Shown here: positions 15,195 through 22,654 of the stretch, piece by piece
Layout: each line of letters starts with the position of its first letter
Numbering within the stretch: the stretch's first letter is position 1
Assembly (NCBI GenBank): GCA_910587865.1
Contig: CAJUNX010000055.1
Location: 1 to 23,600, forward strand
Origin: an uncultured Roseburia sp.
GTDB taxonomy: Bacteria; Bacillota; Clostridia; Lachnospirales; Lachnospiraceae
Direction of reading: 5' to 3'
DNA length: 23,600 nt
Translations under genes and position numbers: made by a program
Notes under the pieces: generated by a model
What the model was told of the DNA's origin: nothing
Database searches by the model: none
What the model saw: the letters and a program-made list of their open reading frames with translations, nothing else

Positions 15195-16862
15195 CTATAC
15201 CACCGGCAGCTTAAACGAGCTCTTCAGCGATACAATCCGGTTGAATACCGGTCTCTCCGGCGAAGCGTCTTTTGCATCCACGCAGAAAAATCCCTGGCGC
15301 ACAAACTGAAAACTGTCATATGCTTTCGCGTCCGCAAGATTTTTCTCGATCTTACATCCTGTGAGCGTCTTTAACGAATCCGGATTCAGATTGAGGCTTC
15401 CGTCCTCATTGTAGACGCCCTTTTCCTCATCCACAATATTCTCGTACAGGCGCACGGTGGCGTCGATGGCATGCGGTGCGGACACCCAGTGAATGGTCCC
15501 CTTCACCTTTCTGCCGTCCGAACTGTTTCCTCCGCGCGAAGCCGGATCATAGATGCAGTGTATCTCCGTCACTCTGCCGTTTTCATCCTTTGAAAAGCTC
15601 TCGCACCTCACAAAGTATGCGTTCATCAGGCGCACCTCATTCCCCGGAAACAGGCGGAAATATTTCTTCGGCGGCTCCTCCATAAAATCCTCGCGCTCGA
15701 TATAAAGCTCCCTCGTGAACGGCACCTCGCGCTTTCCGAGCCCTTCGTTTTCCAGATTATTGTCCACGGTCAGATACTCGGTCTGCTCTTCCGGATAATT
15801 GTCAATGATCACTTTTACCGGATCAAGCACCGCCATCATGCGCGGCCGCTTCATCTTTAAGTCTTCCCGGATGCAGTATTCGAGCATCGCGTAATCCACG
15901 GAGCTGTTCGCCTTCGACACCCCGCAAAGCTCCACAAACATTTTCAGCGATTCCGGCGTAAAGCCCCGGCGACGGAGCGCAGCGATCGAGACGAGACGCG
16001 GGTCATCCCAGCCGTCCACGATCCCGTCCTCCACGAGACGCTTGATATAGCGCTTCCCGGTAACTACATTTGTCAGGTACAGCTTTGCGAACTCGATCTG
16101 CTTCGGCGGCAGCTCATACTCAAGCTCGCGCACGACCCAGTCATAGAGCGGCCGGTGATCCTCAAACTCCAGCGTGCAGATCGAATGGGTGATTCCCTCG
16201 ATCGCGTCCTCGATGGGATGTGCGAAATCATACATGGGGTAGATGCACCAGGTATCGCCGGTCCTGTGATGTGTCATATGCGCCACACGGTAGATGACCG
16301 GGTCACGCATATTGATATTCGAGGCTGCCATGTCAATCCGCGCGCGAAGCACCTTCTCCCCGTCCGCGTACTTCCCGGCCCGCATCTCCTCAAACAAAAG
16401 AAGGTTCTCCTCAACGTTCCGCCCGCTGTACGGATCTTCCTTCCCCGGCTCCGTCAGCGTGCCGCGATACTCCCTGATTTCCTCCGCGGAGAGATCCGAG
16501 ACATAGGCTTTTCCCTTTCTGATCAGCTTCACCGCCGCATCATACATCTGTCCGAAATAATCGGATGCAAAATACAGCCGGTCCTCCCAGTCGGCGCCAA
16601 GCCAGCGGATATCCGCCTCGATCGCCTCGACAAACTCGGTGCGCTCCTTCGTCGGATTGGTGTCGTCAAAGCGAAGGTTAAACGTCCCGCCGTACTTCTG
16701 CGCCAGCCCGTAGTTTAACAGGATCGACTTTGCATGTCCGATGTGCAGATAACCGTTCGGCTCCGGCGGAAACCGCGTACAGACAGCTTTGCAGCTGCCC
16801 TCCTCTATGTCCTTATCGATGATCTGTTCGATAAAATTTTTTGAGATATTCTCATTTTCCAT
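15195..16862 (-). CDS. glnS: Glutamine--tRNA ligase
   Basis: This encodes 555 residues. GGGAGGAG precedes ATG 16862. It charges tRNA-Gln with glutamine using ATP in the cytoplasm. The class I signature is HIGH at 40-43 in FPPEPNGYLHIGHAKS. Other GlnRS features are NLRFDDTNP, the DFAHPIEDAIEGITHS segment, WDDPRL with LRRRGFTPES, and CIREDL...RMMAVLDPVKVII. The KMSKS-equivalent region reads VVTGKRYIK. The C-terminal beta-barrel anticodon-binding region is complete (GTIHWVSAPHAIDATVRLYE). Many Clostridia make Gln-tRNA by the GatCAB route, so a dedicated GlnRS is informative but not rare. The gene has its own promoter and leads a five-gene run. Confidence 0.97.
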   Translation of the reverse strand: MENENISKNFIEQIIDKDIEEGSCKAVCTRFPPEPNGYLHIGHAKSILLNYGLAQKYGGTFNLRFDDTNPTKERTEFVEAIEADIRWLGADWEDRLYFASDYFGQMYDAAVKLIRKGKAYVSDLSAEEIREYRGTLTEPGKEDPYSGRNVEENLLLFEEMRAGKYADGEKVLRARIDMAASNINMRDPVIYRVAHMTHHRTGDTWCIYPMYDFAHPIEDAIEGITHSICTLEFEDHRPLYDWVVRELEYELPPKQIEFAKLYLTNVVTGKRYIKRLVEDGIVDGWDDPRLVSIAALRRRGFTPESLKMFVELCGVSKANSSVDYAMLEYCIREDLKMKRPRMMAVLDPVKVIIDNYPEEQTEYLTVDNNLENEGLGKREVPFTRELYIEREDFMEEPPKKYFRLFPGNEVRLMNAYFVRCESFSKDENGRVTEIHCIYDPASRGGNSSDGRKVKGTIHWVSAPHAIDATVRLYENIVDEEKGVYNEDGSLNLNPDSLKTLTGCKIEKNLADAKAYDSFQFVRQGFFCVDAKDASPERPVFNRIVSLKSSFKLPVV

Positions 16863-16931
16863 TGACCGATCTCCTCCCAGAAAACGATAGCCGCCGTCCG
16901 GACGCTCATCCGAAACGGCATAACTTCGAAT

Positions 16932-16962
16932 CTATCATACATGATAGCCGCTTTCTTCGCAA
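16932..16962 (-). promoter_or_regulatory. Promoter of glnS with an inverted repeat over the -10 box
   Basis: On the minus strand TTGCGA (16962-16957) and TATGAT (16939-16934) are separated by 17 bp. CTATCAT-AC-ATGATAG (16932-16947), a perfect 7-bp inverted repeat, covers the -10 box. A repressor bound there would block transcription. The predicted leader is about 65 nt, too short for a T-box. Confidence 0.65.
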
Positions 16963-16981
16963 GCAAAATCTTTCCCGCAGC

Positions 16982-17021
16982 AAAAATAAGGGAGACGGAT
17001 ATCCCCCGATATCCGTCTCCC
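16982..17021 (-). terminator. Rho-independent terminator upstream of glnS
   Basis: GGGAGACGGATAT (16990-17002) pairs perfectly with ATATCCGTCTCCC (17009-17021) around a 6-nt loop. On the minus strand it is followed by TTATTTTT. It closes the transcript of the DUF6033-like gene and separates it from glnS. Confidence 0.9.
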
Positions 17022-17060
17022 CTGCAGCTCTCTTTCCTGCCGCGCCGCCGAACCGGTCAG

Positions 17061-17262
17061 GCCGGCCGCTCCGGCTTTACGCGGCTTCCGGTCACGTCAC
17101 GCTCCGGCTCCACGCAATGGCCCGTCGCTCTGGCTCCACATGATGGTCCGTCGCTTTTGTCACATCAGTCGCTTCGGCTCCACGCAATGGCCGGCCGCTT
17201 TGGCTCCCGCGGCTTCCGGTCACGTCACGTTCCGGCTCCACATGATGGCCGGCCGCTTTGGT
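17061..17262. repeat. Mosaic GC-rich repeat cluster downstream of the DUF6033-like gene
   Basis: Several short strings recur in shuffled order. GCCGGCCGCT is at 17061, 17190 and 17248. A 22-base string (CGCGGCTTCCGGTC then ACGTCACG) is at 17080-17101 and 17208-17229. GGCTCCACGCAATGGCC is at 17106-17122 and 17176-17192. GGCTCCACATGATGG is at 17132-17146 and 17234-17248. The cluster begins at the gene's stop codon and ends before the terminator, so it forms a repeat-rich 3' untranslated region. No coding role is evident. The rest of the gap 16863-17060 is described by the promoter and terminator entries. Confidence 0.85.
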
Positions 17263-18008
17263 CAGATCGAAAAGTCAAACGACTGGCCCACCCTGCGCTC
17301 GCCGTCGCTGATCACGGCGTTCGTCCGCTCCTTTGCGATCACCTCGCCGATCTTTTTTAACAGCTCATCCCAGGAGGACGCCGTGACCGTCACCCGGTCG
17401 TCCTCCTTTGAATGATTCTCCTCAATGCGCTTTTTTACCGCATCCGCCGCGGCTTCCTTCCGGTCCTCTCTCGCCTCGGCGCGCTTCTCCTCAATGCGCT
17501 CACGCTGTCTTGCGAGCGACTTGTCAATCACGGCAAAGAAAGACGCATTCCCGTGATCGTCAAATGTCATCCCGAACGAGCTCACCTTCTCCGCGCTGCT
17601 CCCGAGTTCGCTCTTCATCTGCTCAAGCTGCGATGTCGCCCCGCTTAAGATCGCCTCATACTTCTTCCGATAGCTCTCGTCGGATGCCATCTTCTCGATC
17701 TTGTCGGAATCGATCAGCACCAGAAGCTCCTTCGTGCTGCCGTACATGCCCTTATTGCGCTCCGCCTCTTCTTTTTTATCCGGCGAAACGAGAATGAAGT
17801 CCATGTTTTTGTATTTTTCTTTGAGCTTCTCGTAATATTTCTGCGCCTTCTCACTAAGCGCCGGGCTTCCTATGGTCCTGCCGTACACCCGGTGCTTTTT
17901 CACCTGCGAAGGCGTTTTATCCGTCTTTGAAGACTGTGCCTCATTTGTCCGGTACTGGTAATCCGCCATATAGGCATCCACTGCGCCGTTTCCATTTACC
18001 TGTCCCAT
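17262..18008 (-). CDS. DUF6033-like protein, function unknown
   Basis: This encodes 248 residues. ATG 18008 follows GGGAGGAG with 6-nt spacing. A longer in-frame start at 18098 would translate the upstream DNA repeat and lacks a better site. The core LSEKAQKYYEKLKEKYKNMDFILVS, then VLIDSDKIEKMASDESYRKKYEAIL, matches my recollection of DUF6033 proteins found in Lachnospiraceae. No catalytic motif is visible. Residues about 164-200 are highly charged (Arg/Glu/Lys/Ala) and likely form a long helix or coiled coil. The start MGQVNGNGAVDAY has no signal peptide, so the protein is probably cytoplasmic unless exported another way. It lies between trpS and glnS but has a terminator of its own. Repeat clusters occur on both sides. 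Confidence 0.75.
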   Translation of the reverse strand: MGQVNGNGAVDAYMADYQYRTNEAQSSKTDKTPSQVKKHRVYGRTIGSPALSEKAQKYYEKLKEKYKNMDFILVSPDKKEEAERNKGMYGSTKELLVLIDSDKIEKMASDESYRKKYEAILSGATSQLEQMKSELGSSAEKVSSFGMTFDDHGNASFFAVIDKSLARQRERIEEKRAEAREDRKEAAADAVKKRIEENHSKEDDRVTVTASSWDELLKKIGEVIAKERTNAVISDGERRVGQSFDFSI

Positions 18009-18031
18009 TGCTCTCTCCTCCCTGAACTGCT

Positions 18032-18096
18032 GCTCCGGCGCTCTCTCGTGCCGGACCGCGTACATGAACTGCTCCGGCGCTCTCTCGTGCCGGACC
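18032..18096. repeat. Two-copy 39-bp-period repeat upstream of the DUF6033-like gene
   Basis: A 26-base string occurs identically at 18032-18057 and 18071-18096 (GCTCCGGCGCTCTCTCGTG followed by CCGGACC). Each copy contains CCGGC and GCCGG arms and can fold into a small hairpin. The copies lie in the presumed 5' leader of the gene. Confidence 0.85.
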
Positions 18097-18133
18097 ACAT
18101 GACTGATAACTCCGTTTATCCATGATTCATATC

Positions 18134-18153
18134 GGCAGATTATGGCAGATTAT
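18134..18153. repeat. 10-bp perfect tandem repeat in the trpS-DUF6033 gap
   Basis: GGCAGATTAT is repeated twice head to tail in the 195-base gap 18009-18203. It could be a pair of protein-binding sites near the promoter of the DUF6033-like gene, or chance slippage. No clear promoter or trpS terminator was found in this gap. Confidence 0.5.
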
Positions 18154-18203
18154 GAAGTTTTTTCCTGCAATTCCGGCAGACCGGACGTCATTTCCGGCTG
18201 GTT

Positions 18204-19289
18204 TTATCTGTATTTCTTTTTCTGCTCCTCCAAAAACTCCTGCGTGTCAAAATAATCGATCTTCATGGCATGCTTCACCTTCGCGAGCGTCTGTGCGGCG
18301 CGCTCCTTTGCTGCCTTACTGCCCTGCTCTAAGATCTCATAAACGTCGCCGATGCGCCCCTCATATTCCTTCCGGCGCGCGCGGATCGGGGAGAGCTCCT
18401 CCTGAAGTACATTGTTTAAGAACTTTTTCACCTTCACATCGCCGAGACCGCCCCGCTGATAATGCGCTTTCAGCTCGTCAAGATTTGCATATTCCGGCAG
18501 ATACTCGGCAAAGTGCGCGTCATTGCAGAACGCGTCGAGATAGATGAAGACCGTGTTGCCCTCCAGGCTGCCCGGATCCTCGATGCGCAGATGTCCCGGA
18601 TCGGTAAACATCGACATGACTTTCTTCCTCACGTCCTCCTCCGTCTCGGAGAGATAGATACAGTTCCCGAGCGATTTGCTCATCTTCGCCTTGCCGTCGA
18701 TCCCCGGCAGACGCATGCACGCCTTGTTCTCCGGCAGCAGAATCTGCGGATCGGTAAGCGTCTCGCCGTAGACTGCATTAAACTTATGTACGATCTCCTT
18801 TGTCTGCTCGATCATCGGCATCTGATCCTCGCCGACCGGAACCGTCGTCGCCGCAAACGCCGTGATATCCGCTGCCTGGCTGATCGGATAGGTGAAAAAT
18901 CCGACCGGGATACTCGTCTCAAAATTGCGCAGCTGGATCTCCGCCTTCACGGTCGGATTGCGCTGCAGCCTGGAAACCGTCACGAGATTCATATAGTAAA
19001 AAGAGAGCTCGGTGAGCTCGGTCACATAGGACTGAACAAACATGTCTGACTTCGCGGGGTCTAACCCCACTGACAGATAATCGAGCGCCACCTCCATAAT
19101 ATTGTCCCGCACTTTTGCCGGATTGTCCGCATTGTCCGTCAGCGCCTGCGCGTCCGCGATCATGATAAAAATCTTATCGTATTCCCCGGAATTCTGAAGC
19201 TCCACCCTGCGTTTTAAAGACCCCGCATAGTGCCCCACATGAAGCCTGCCGGTCGGGCGGTCGCCCGTTAAAATCACTTTCTCTGCCAT
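18204..19289 (-). CDS. trpS: Tryptophan--tRNA ligase
   Basis: This encodes 361 residues. ATG 19289 follows AAGGAG; an earlier in-frame ATG (19313) overlaps that site. It charges tRNA-Trp with tryptophan. The class I signatures are intact: HVGH (17-20) in TGDRPTGRLHVGHYAGSL and KMSKS (202-206) in GKAKMSKSLGN. The Trp-pocket segments FFTYPISQAADITAFAATTVPVGEDQ and IEQTKEIVHKFN are present. At 361 residues it is slightly longer than the common 330-340. A strong sigma-A promoter lies directly upstream with a leader of only about 85 nt, so there is no room for a T-box riboswitch. Confidence 0.97.
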   Translation of the reverse strand: MAEKVILTGDRPTGRLHVGHYAGSLKRRVELQNSGEYDKIFIMIADAQALTDNADNPAKVRDNIMEVALDYLSVGLDPAKSDMFVQSYVTELTELSFYYMNLVTVSRLQRNPTVKAEIQLRNFETSIPVGFFTYPISQAADITAFAATTVPVGEDQMPMIEQTKEIVHKFNAVYGETLTDPQILLPENKACMRLPGIDGKAKMSKSLGNCIYLSETEEDVRKKVMSMFTDPGHLRIEDPGSLEGNTVFIYLDAFCNDAHFAEYLPEYANLDELKAHYQRGGLGDVKVKKFLNNVLQEELSPIRARRKEYEGRIGDVYEILEQGSKAAKERAAQTLAKVKHAMKIDYFDTQEFLEEQKKKYR

Positions 19290-19380
19290 CTCTTCCCTGC
19301 TCCTTATTTCCATAAATTCTGCTCAGCGGATCTGTTCGGCCAGGCGTCTCTGCCTGTATGTCCGGCCGGGCGTTTTTTCT

Positions 19381-19409
19381 ATTATACACATTCTGACAGG
19401 AGAGTGCAA
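19381..19409 (-). promoter_or_regulatory. Strong sigma-A promoter of trpS
   Basis: On the minus strand TTGCAC (19409-19404) and a consensus TATAAT (19386-19381) are separated by 17 bp. Just upstream, GCAG/CTGC and GCGG/CCGC arms (19421-19443) form a GC-rich hairpin of unknown role. The remainder of the 250-base gap 19290-19539 shows nothing gene-like, and no clear terminator for the permease gene upstream. Confidence 0.88.
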
Positions 19410-19539
19410 GACGGCATCTCGCAGCTGCGGCCTGCCGCTCTGCAGGGGGCTTTTCGGATCCGGGCCGGGCTGTGTGAAAACACGGGAGCAAAATCCAAAG
19501 GGCGGATCGGAGCGCTGCGTCTGCTTAAAATGCCGTTCT

Positions 19540-20625
19540 TTAGCGGAAGAGACGGATCACGCCGCGGTCATTTAAGCTTTTTACAAATGCCACGCCAAAC
19601 GGCAGCGCAAACAGGCCGACGATCCCGAACAGCTTCAGACCGAGAATCATGCAGGGCAGAGTGACCACCGGGGAAAGTCCCATCTGCCGCCCCACAAGCT
19701 TCGGCTCCACGATATTTCTCACCACGGTAATGATCAGATACAGGATCAGAATCCCGCCGCCGGTTCCCGTCTCGTCCGCCGCAAGCGCGATCACCGCCCA
19801 CGGAACCAGTACGGTTCCCGTGCCGAGCACCGGGAGGATATCAAGCACCGCGATGATGAACGCAATCAAAAAGGCTCCGTCCACCCGCAGGATCAGAAAT
19901 CCGACCAGAAGCTCTGCAAATGTCATTCCGAGAATCAGCGCATACGAACGGATGTATTTCGCCAGCGTGCCGACCGTATATGCGCGAATATCCTCCGTCG
20001 TCTTCTGCCAGCGCTTCGGAATCTGCCGGTATAAAAATCCTGTCATTCCGGGAAATTCGAGCTCCATAAACAGCGTGGCAATCACGGTAAGCAGTACATT
20101 CATACACACTCCCGGCAGATAGGCGGCCAGCCCTGATACTTCATCAATCACTTTTCCCGACACACCGCTTAACATACCTCCGGTATGCGCAAACGTCTCA
20201 ACCGCCTCCGCATCCGCCACCATGCCTTCTTTTCCCGCAGTCCCGCTTAACATCCGCTCCACCCAGCGGGAAAAACGCTCCAGAAGCGGAATCACGGTAT
20301 CGGACAGAAAAGCCGACACGTCCTCCGTCACTCCCTGCGCCAGCGAGACGACGCGGCTTGCAAGCAGCCAGAGGAGCCCCGCCACCGCCACATAAAACAA
20401 CACCACAAGAATCACCGATATCAGTTTCCGGCTCACATGCATGCGTTCTGATAGAAAATCGGTCGGCGCGGCCAGCGCCCAGGCGATGAAAAACGCGATC
20501 ACAAACGGCAGCAGCGCCGGCCCGACAAATTTAACCAGAAGGATGCCCGTCGTCCCCCACACTGCCCAGTATGCCGCTCTGATCAGAAATTCCTTCTGCT
20601 GTTGTAACCGTCCGCTTTCTTCCAT
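19540..20625 (-). CDS. AI-2E family / YtvI-like integral membrane protein
   Basis: This encodes 361 residues. ATG 20625 follows GGAGG with 5-nt spacing. It has about eight hydrophobic segments: an early pair around 17-52, one at 70-90, a central soluble stretch at 95-165, and a C-terminal bundle. Family hallmarks are DILPVLGTGTVLVPW (262-276) and NIVEPKLVGRQMGLSP (304-319). The AI-2E/PerM family includes putative exporters of small molecules and the sporulation membrane protein YtvI, which this resembles by length and C-terminal motif. Transport activity is not established for most members. It is a lone gene at the border of the GC-rich segment; its upstream region runs into the AT-richer mobile remnants. 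Confidence 0.88.
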   Translation of the reverse strand: MEESGRLQQQKEFLIRAAYWAVWGTTGILLVKFVGPALLPFVIAFFIAWALAAPTDFLSERMHVSRKLISVILVVLFYVAVAGLLWLLASRVVSLAQGVTEDVSAFLSDTVIPLLERFSRWVERMLSGTAGKEGMVADAEAVETFAHTGGMLSGVSGKVIDEVSGLAAYLPGVCMNVLLTVIATLFMELEFPGMTGFLYRQIPKRWQKTTEDIRAYTVGTLAKYIRSYALILGMTFAELLVGFLILRVDGAFLIAFIIAVLDILPVLGTGTVLVPWAVIALAADETGTGGGILILYLIITVVRNIVEPKLVGRQMGLSPVVTLPCMILGLKLFGIVGLFALPFGVAFVKSLNDRGVIRLFR

Positions 20626-20854
20626 TTCAGCCTCCGTACCGTAAACTTCTGATATCAGCATGCCCGCCAGCGGAGAATTTATTTTGTAAATATATGGCTT
20701 GTAAGCTTGATTTGTCCCCCTTTTCTTTCAAACGAAAAGTTTTGAATAAGGCTAATCGCCATATTATTCAGAACGGAAACATTTATGGGTATTTTGAATA
20801 AATAAGCACGCCACACTATTCCGGACCAAAGAAGCGAACGACCAAAAGATAAGC

Positions 20855-21130
20855 ATGGCAGTTTTCCGAGTGGAGCGCAACAACACAGAGCCGCCCACCC
20901 TTGCCGACTATATCCAAGGCATACTGTCACGCAAGACCACAATCCCGACAAAGGCATGGAAAGAAGAATACACCAAGCTGACCGCCGAGAGGAAAACGCT
21001 TAATCAGCGGTATCTTGCATTGAAAGAGGAAGTGAAAGAAGCGGAGAAAATCAGAAAGAGCGTTTACAGTATCTTGCGACAGGAACAGCGGGAACAACAG
21101 CCCCGCAGGGTGCAGGATATGGAGCGATAA
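20855..21130 (+). pseudogene. Chimeric remnant: relaxase (MobA/MobL-type) C-terminal tail behind a foreign start
   Basis: This is a 91-residue frame. The body (TEPPTLADYIQGILSRK...KAWKEEYTKLTAERKTLNQRY, then KSVYSILRQEQREQQPRR) resembles the helical C-terminus of relaxases from clostridial mobilizable elements. The nuclease domain with its catalytic residues is absent. The first nine residues (MAVFRVERN) resemble the start of a different mobile-element protein, a helix-turn-helix replication-type protein that typically begins MAVFRVER. This suggests a deletion fused the two. There is no convincing ribosome site. Both matches are from memory. The 229-base gap before it (20626-20854) is AT-rich and holds no other gene I can support. 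Confidence 0.55.
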
Positions 21131-21135
21131 CAGAT

Positions 21136-21187
21136 AGGGCGGCGGGGATAATCAATGCCTATTACCGCCGCCCTGTTTTAGTTTTTT
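21136..21187 (+). terminator. Rho-independent terminator after the relaxase remnant
   Basis: AGGGCGGCGG (21136-21145) and CCGCCGCCCT (21165-21174) form a 10-bp stem. An inner TAAT/ATTA pair extends it. GTTTTAGTTTTTT follows. It was presumably the natural terminator of the mobilization operon. Confidence 0.85.
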
Positions 21188-21235
21188 ATCTGCATGACAG
21201 GCTGGAAGTTATGGTACAGAGTTATCATGGAAATA

Positions 21236-21895
21236 TTAACCATATTCTGGATGAACTGATAAACGTTTCAATCCAGGCTTACTCCGCCAATACGCTCGTT
21301 GCGCAATAATCTTGTCCACAATATATGCATGAATTTTTTGAGGCTCATCCAAAAGGGACAAAATTTGTGCCAACATTTCTTCTGCCCCATCTATTGGGAC
21401 ACGCTCCAGCGCCCGACGGACTTTTGGCTCAAGTTCAAGGCACAAAGGAATGTCCCCTGCCAGTGCGGCAGTCATAAACTGATTCCACGCAGGCCAAAAG
21501 GGCGCAATTACACTGCTTATAAGAGGTATAGTCTTAGCTGTTTCTGGGTCTGCAAGTGTCCGATACTCTAAAATTCGTTCCAGCGCAGTTTCCGCTAAAG
21601 AAGTAATCTCTTGCGAGAAAATTTCTACGTTTCCTTTATATCCGACCCATGTCCCCTCTCTGGCTTCCCGTGTGCCACATACGGTAAACAAATATTCCCA
21701 CTCGTTCCATAGATGTTGCATTCCTATGTTCAGATAACTCCCCCGGTCGCACCAACTGCCCTGAAATTCCACAACTGTGAAGAACCAGCCATTATCATCT
21801 ATCCATATCCGGGCAGAACCTTTCTGGAACATCCCTTTGGGTTTCAGCACTGCCCGAACCGCTTGTTTGATGAGGGTATTGTAGTTTTCTTCCAT
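21236..21895 (-). CDS. DUF4304-like protein, function unknown
   Basis: This encodes 219 residues. ATG 21895 follows GAGGA with 7-nt spacing. The N-terminal half (IKQAVRAVLKPKGMFQKGSARIW, then WFFTVVEFQGSW and YLNIGMQHLW) matches the pattern of DUF4304 proteins. These are small soluble proteins often found in accessory regions; their role is unknown. No signal peptide, membrane segment or catalytic motif is visible. Base composition is AT-richer than the chromosome to its left. The gene is intact, stands on the opposite strand to its mobile-type neighbours, and may be cargo of the degraded element. Its promoter is not clear. Confidence 0.72.
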   Translation of the reverse strand: MEENYNTLIKQAVRAVLKPKGMFQKGSARIWIDDNGWFFTVVEFQGSWCDRGSYLNIGMQHLWNEWEYLFTVCGTREAREGTWVGYKGNVEIFSQEITSLAETALERILEYRTLADPETAKTIPLISSVIAPFWPAWNQFMTAALAGDIPLCLELEPKVRRALERVPIDGAEEMLAQILSLLDEPQKIHAYIVDKIIAQRAYWRSKPGLKRLSVHPEYG

Positions 21896-22079
21896 ATGCT
21901 TTTCCTCATTTCAAAATCATATCAAAGCATGGCCTAAACTCCCATTAACTATATATTGTAAGGCTTTGTATAGTTTTTATCTCATTACAAAACATCTTCT
22001 CAACTCCAATTTATCAATTATAAAATATAGCACATCGCATCACCAAAAACAATCCCTGTTTTATGTCCGTTCCGCCTAT

Positions 22080-22158
22080 CCAGACCGTCAAGGGACGAGT
22101 AGTATTTTTTCGCATGGGGCGCGAAAAAATCTCCACTCTTAAACCCTTGACCGTCTGG
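22080..22158. repeat. Long imperfect hairpin element
   Basis: CCAGACCGTCAAGGG (22080-22094) pairs with CCCTTGACCGTCTGG (22144-22158) with one mismatch. Inside it GAGT/ACTC and the exact 10-bp pair ATTTTTTCGC (22104-22113)/GCGAAAAAAT (22121-22130) continue the fold around a 7-nt loop. Reading either strand gives a similar peptide (QTVKG...RPLTVW), as expected for an inverted repeat. A 53-codon minus-strand frame starting ATG 22175 and ending 22014 spans it, but I do not regard it as a proven gene. It may be a mobile-element terminal or regulatory structure. Apart from this, 21896-22162 shows nothing else I can support. Confidence 0.8.
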
Positions 22159-22162
22159 GTTT

Positions 22163-22645
22163 TTGCCGTTGCCATTTCGCCGCCGAAAACGGGGAACAGG
22201 ATTTTACACAATCCTGCCCCGCTTTCGTCCGCTTCATTCAGTCGCTTTTTCTGCCATATATGCAGCCATCATTTTATTAGTCTATTTTGCACAGCTAACG
22301 ACTGTTCGACTAAATGAATTGACACAGCAAGCTGCCATCCTTCTTAATTTTCAGAAATGCGGATTGTTTTTCAACTATGACCTGTTAGGCTATGCTGTCA
22401 TGTCATTATCTATATTTTTTGCCGGACTGACAGTAACGCCACAGCCGAAAACAGACAAGTGGCTGAAATACCTGCTCATGGTGCATGGAGTGTTTTTTAT
22501 CTCCTGCTTCGTTTTTCCTATGCCTGGATTATTCAAAGTTGATAGTCCGGCTTGGATAGGCGTGGCGGTGTTGGAATTTTGGTGTTCATACTTTTGCCCT
22601 ATTAGTATTTTATCCTTTTTGCATTTTTCTAATTGCAAGAAATGA
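22163..22645 (+). pseudogene. 5'-truncated integral membrane protein gene
   Basis: The frame opens only at a TTG inside or beside the hairpin element, and its first 25 or so residues are Arg-rich and unlike the rest. From about 22240 the frame encodes four hydrophobic segments: VAFSAIYAAIILLVYFAQL, YAVMSLSIFFAGL, LLMVHGVFFISCFVFP and WIGVAVLEFWCSYFCPISILSF. These look like the C-terminal part of a multi-pass membrane protein. No ribosome site precedes it. The likely history is deletion of the 5' end when the hairpin sequence became joined at about 22,215-22,240. I do not recognise the parent family. Confidence 0.55.
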
Positions 22646-22654
22646 GGTTTATAC

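Noticed and set aside
17061..17262. CRISPR array
   Set aside because: The repeated strings differ in length, order and spacing, there are no regular unique spacers, and no cas genes are present.
16941..17415. Plus-strand frames through the repeat cluster as a repeat protein gene
   Set aside because: They stay open because of GC-rich repeats, lack ribosome sites, and overlap the terminator and the DUF6033-like gene antisense.
19290..19380. T-box riboswitch ahead of trpS
   Set aside because: The leader from the predicted promoter is only about 85 nt and I see no T-box motif or antiterminator pair.
20679..20957. 92-codon minus-strand frame
   Set aside because: It runs antisense through the relaxase remnant into the AT-rich gap, has no ribosome site I can support and no recognisable family.
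22014..22175. 53-codon minus-strand gene starting MATAKTQTVKG
   Set aside because: Most of it is the arms of the hairpin element; coding cannot be separated from the inverted-repeat structure, so it is only noted in that entry.
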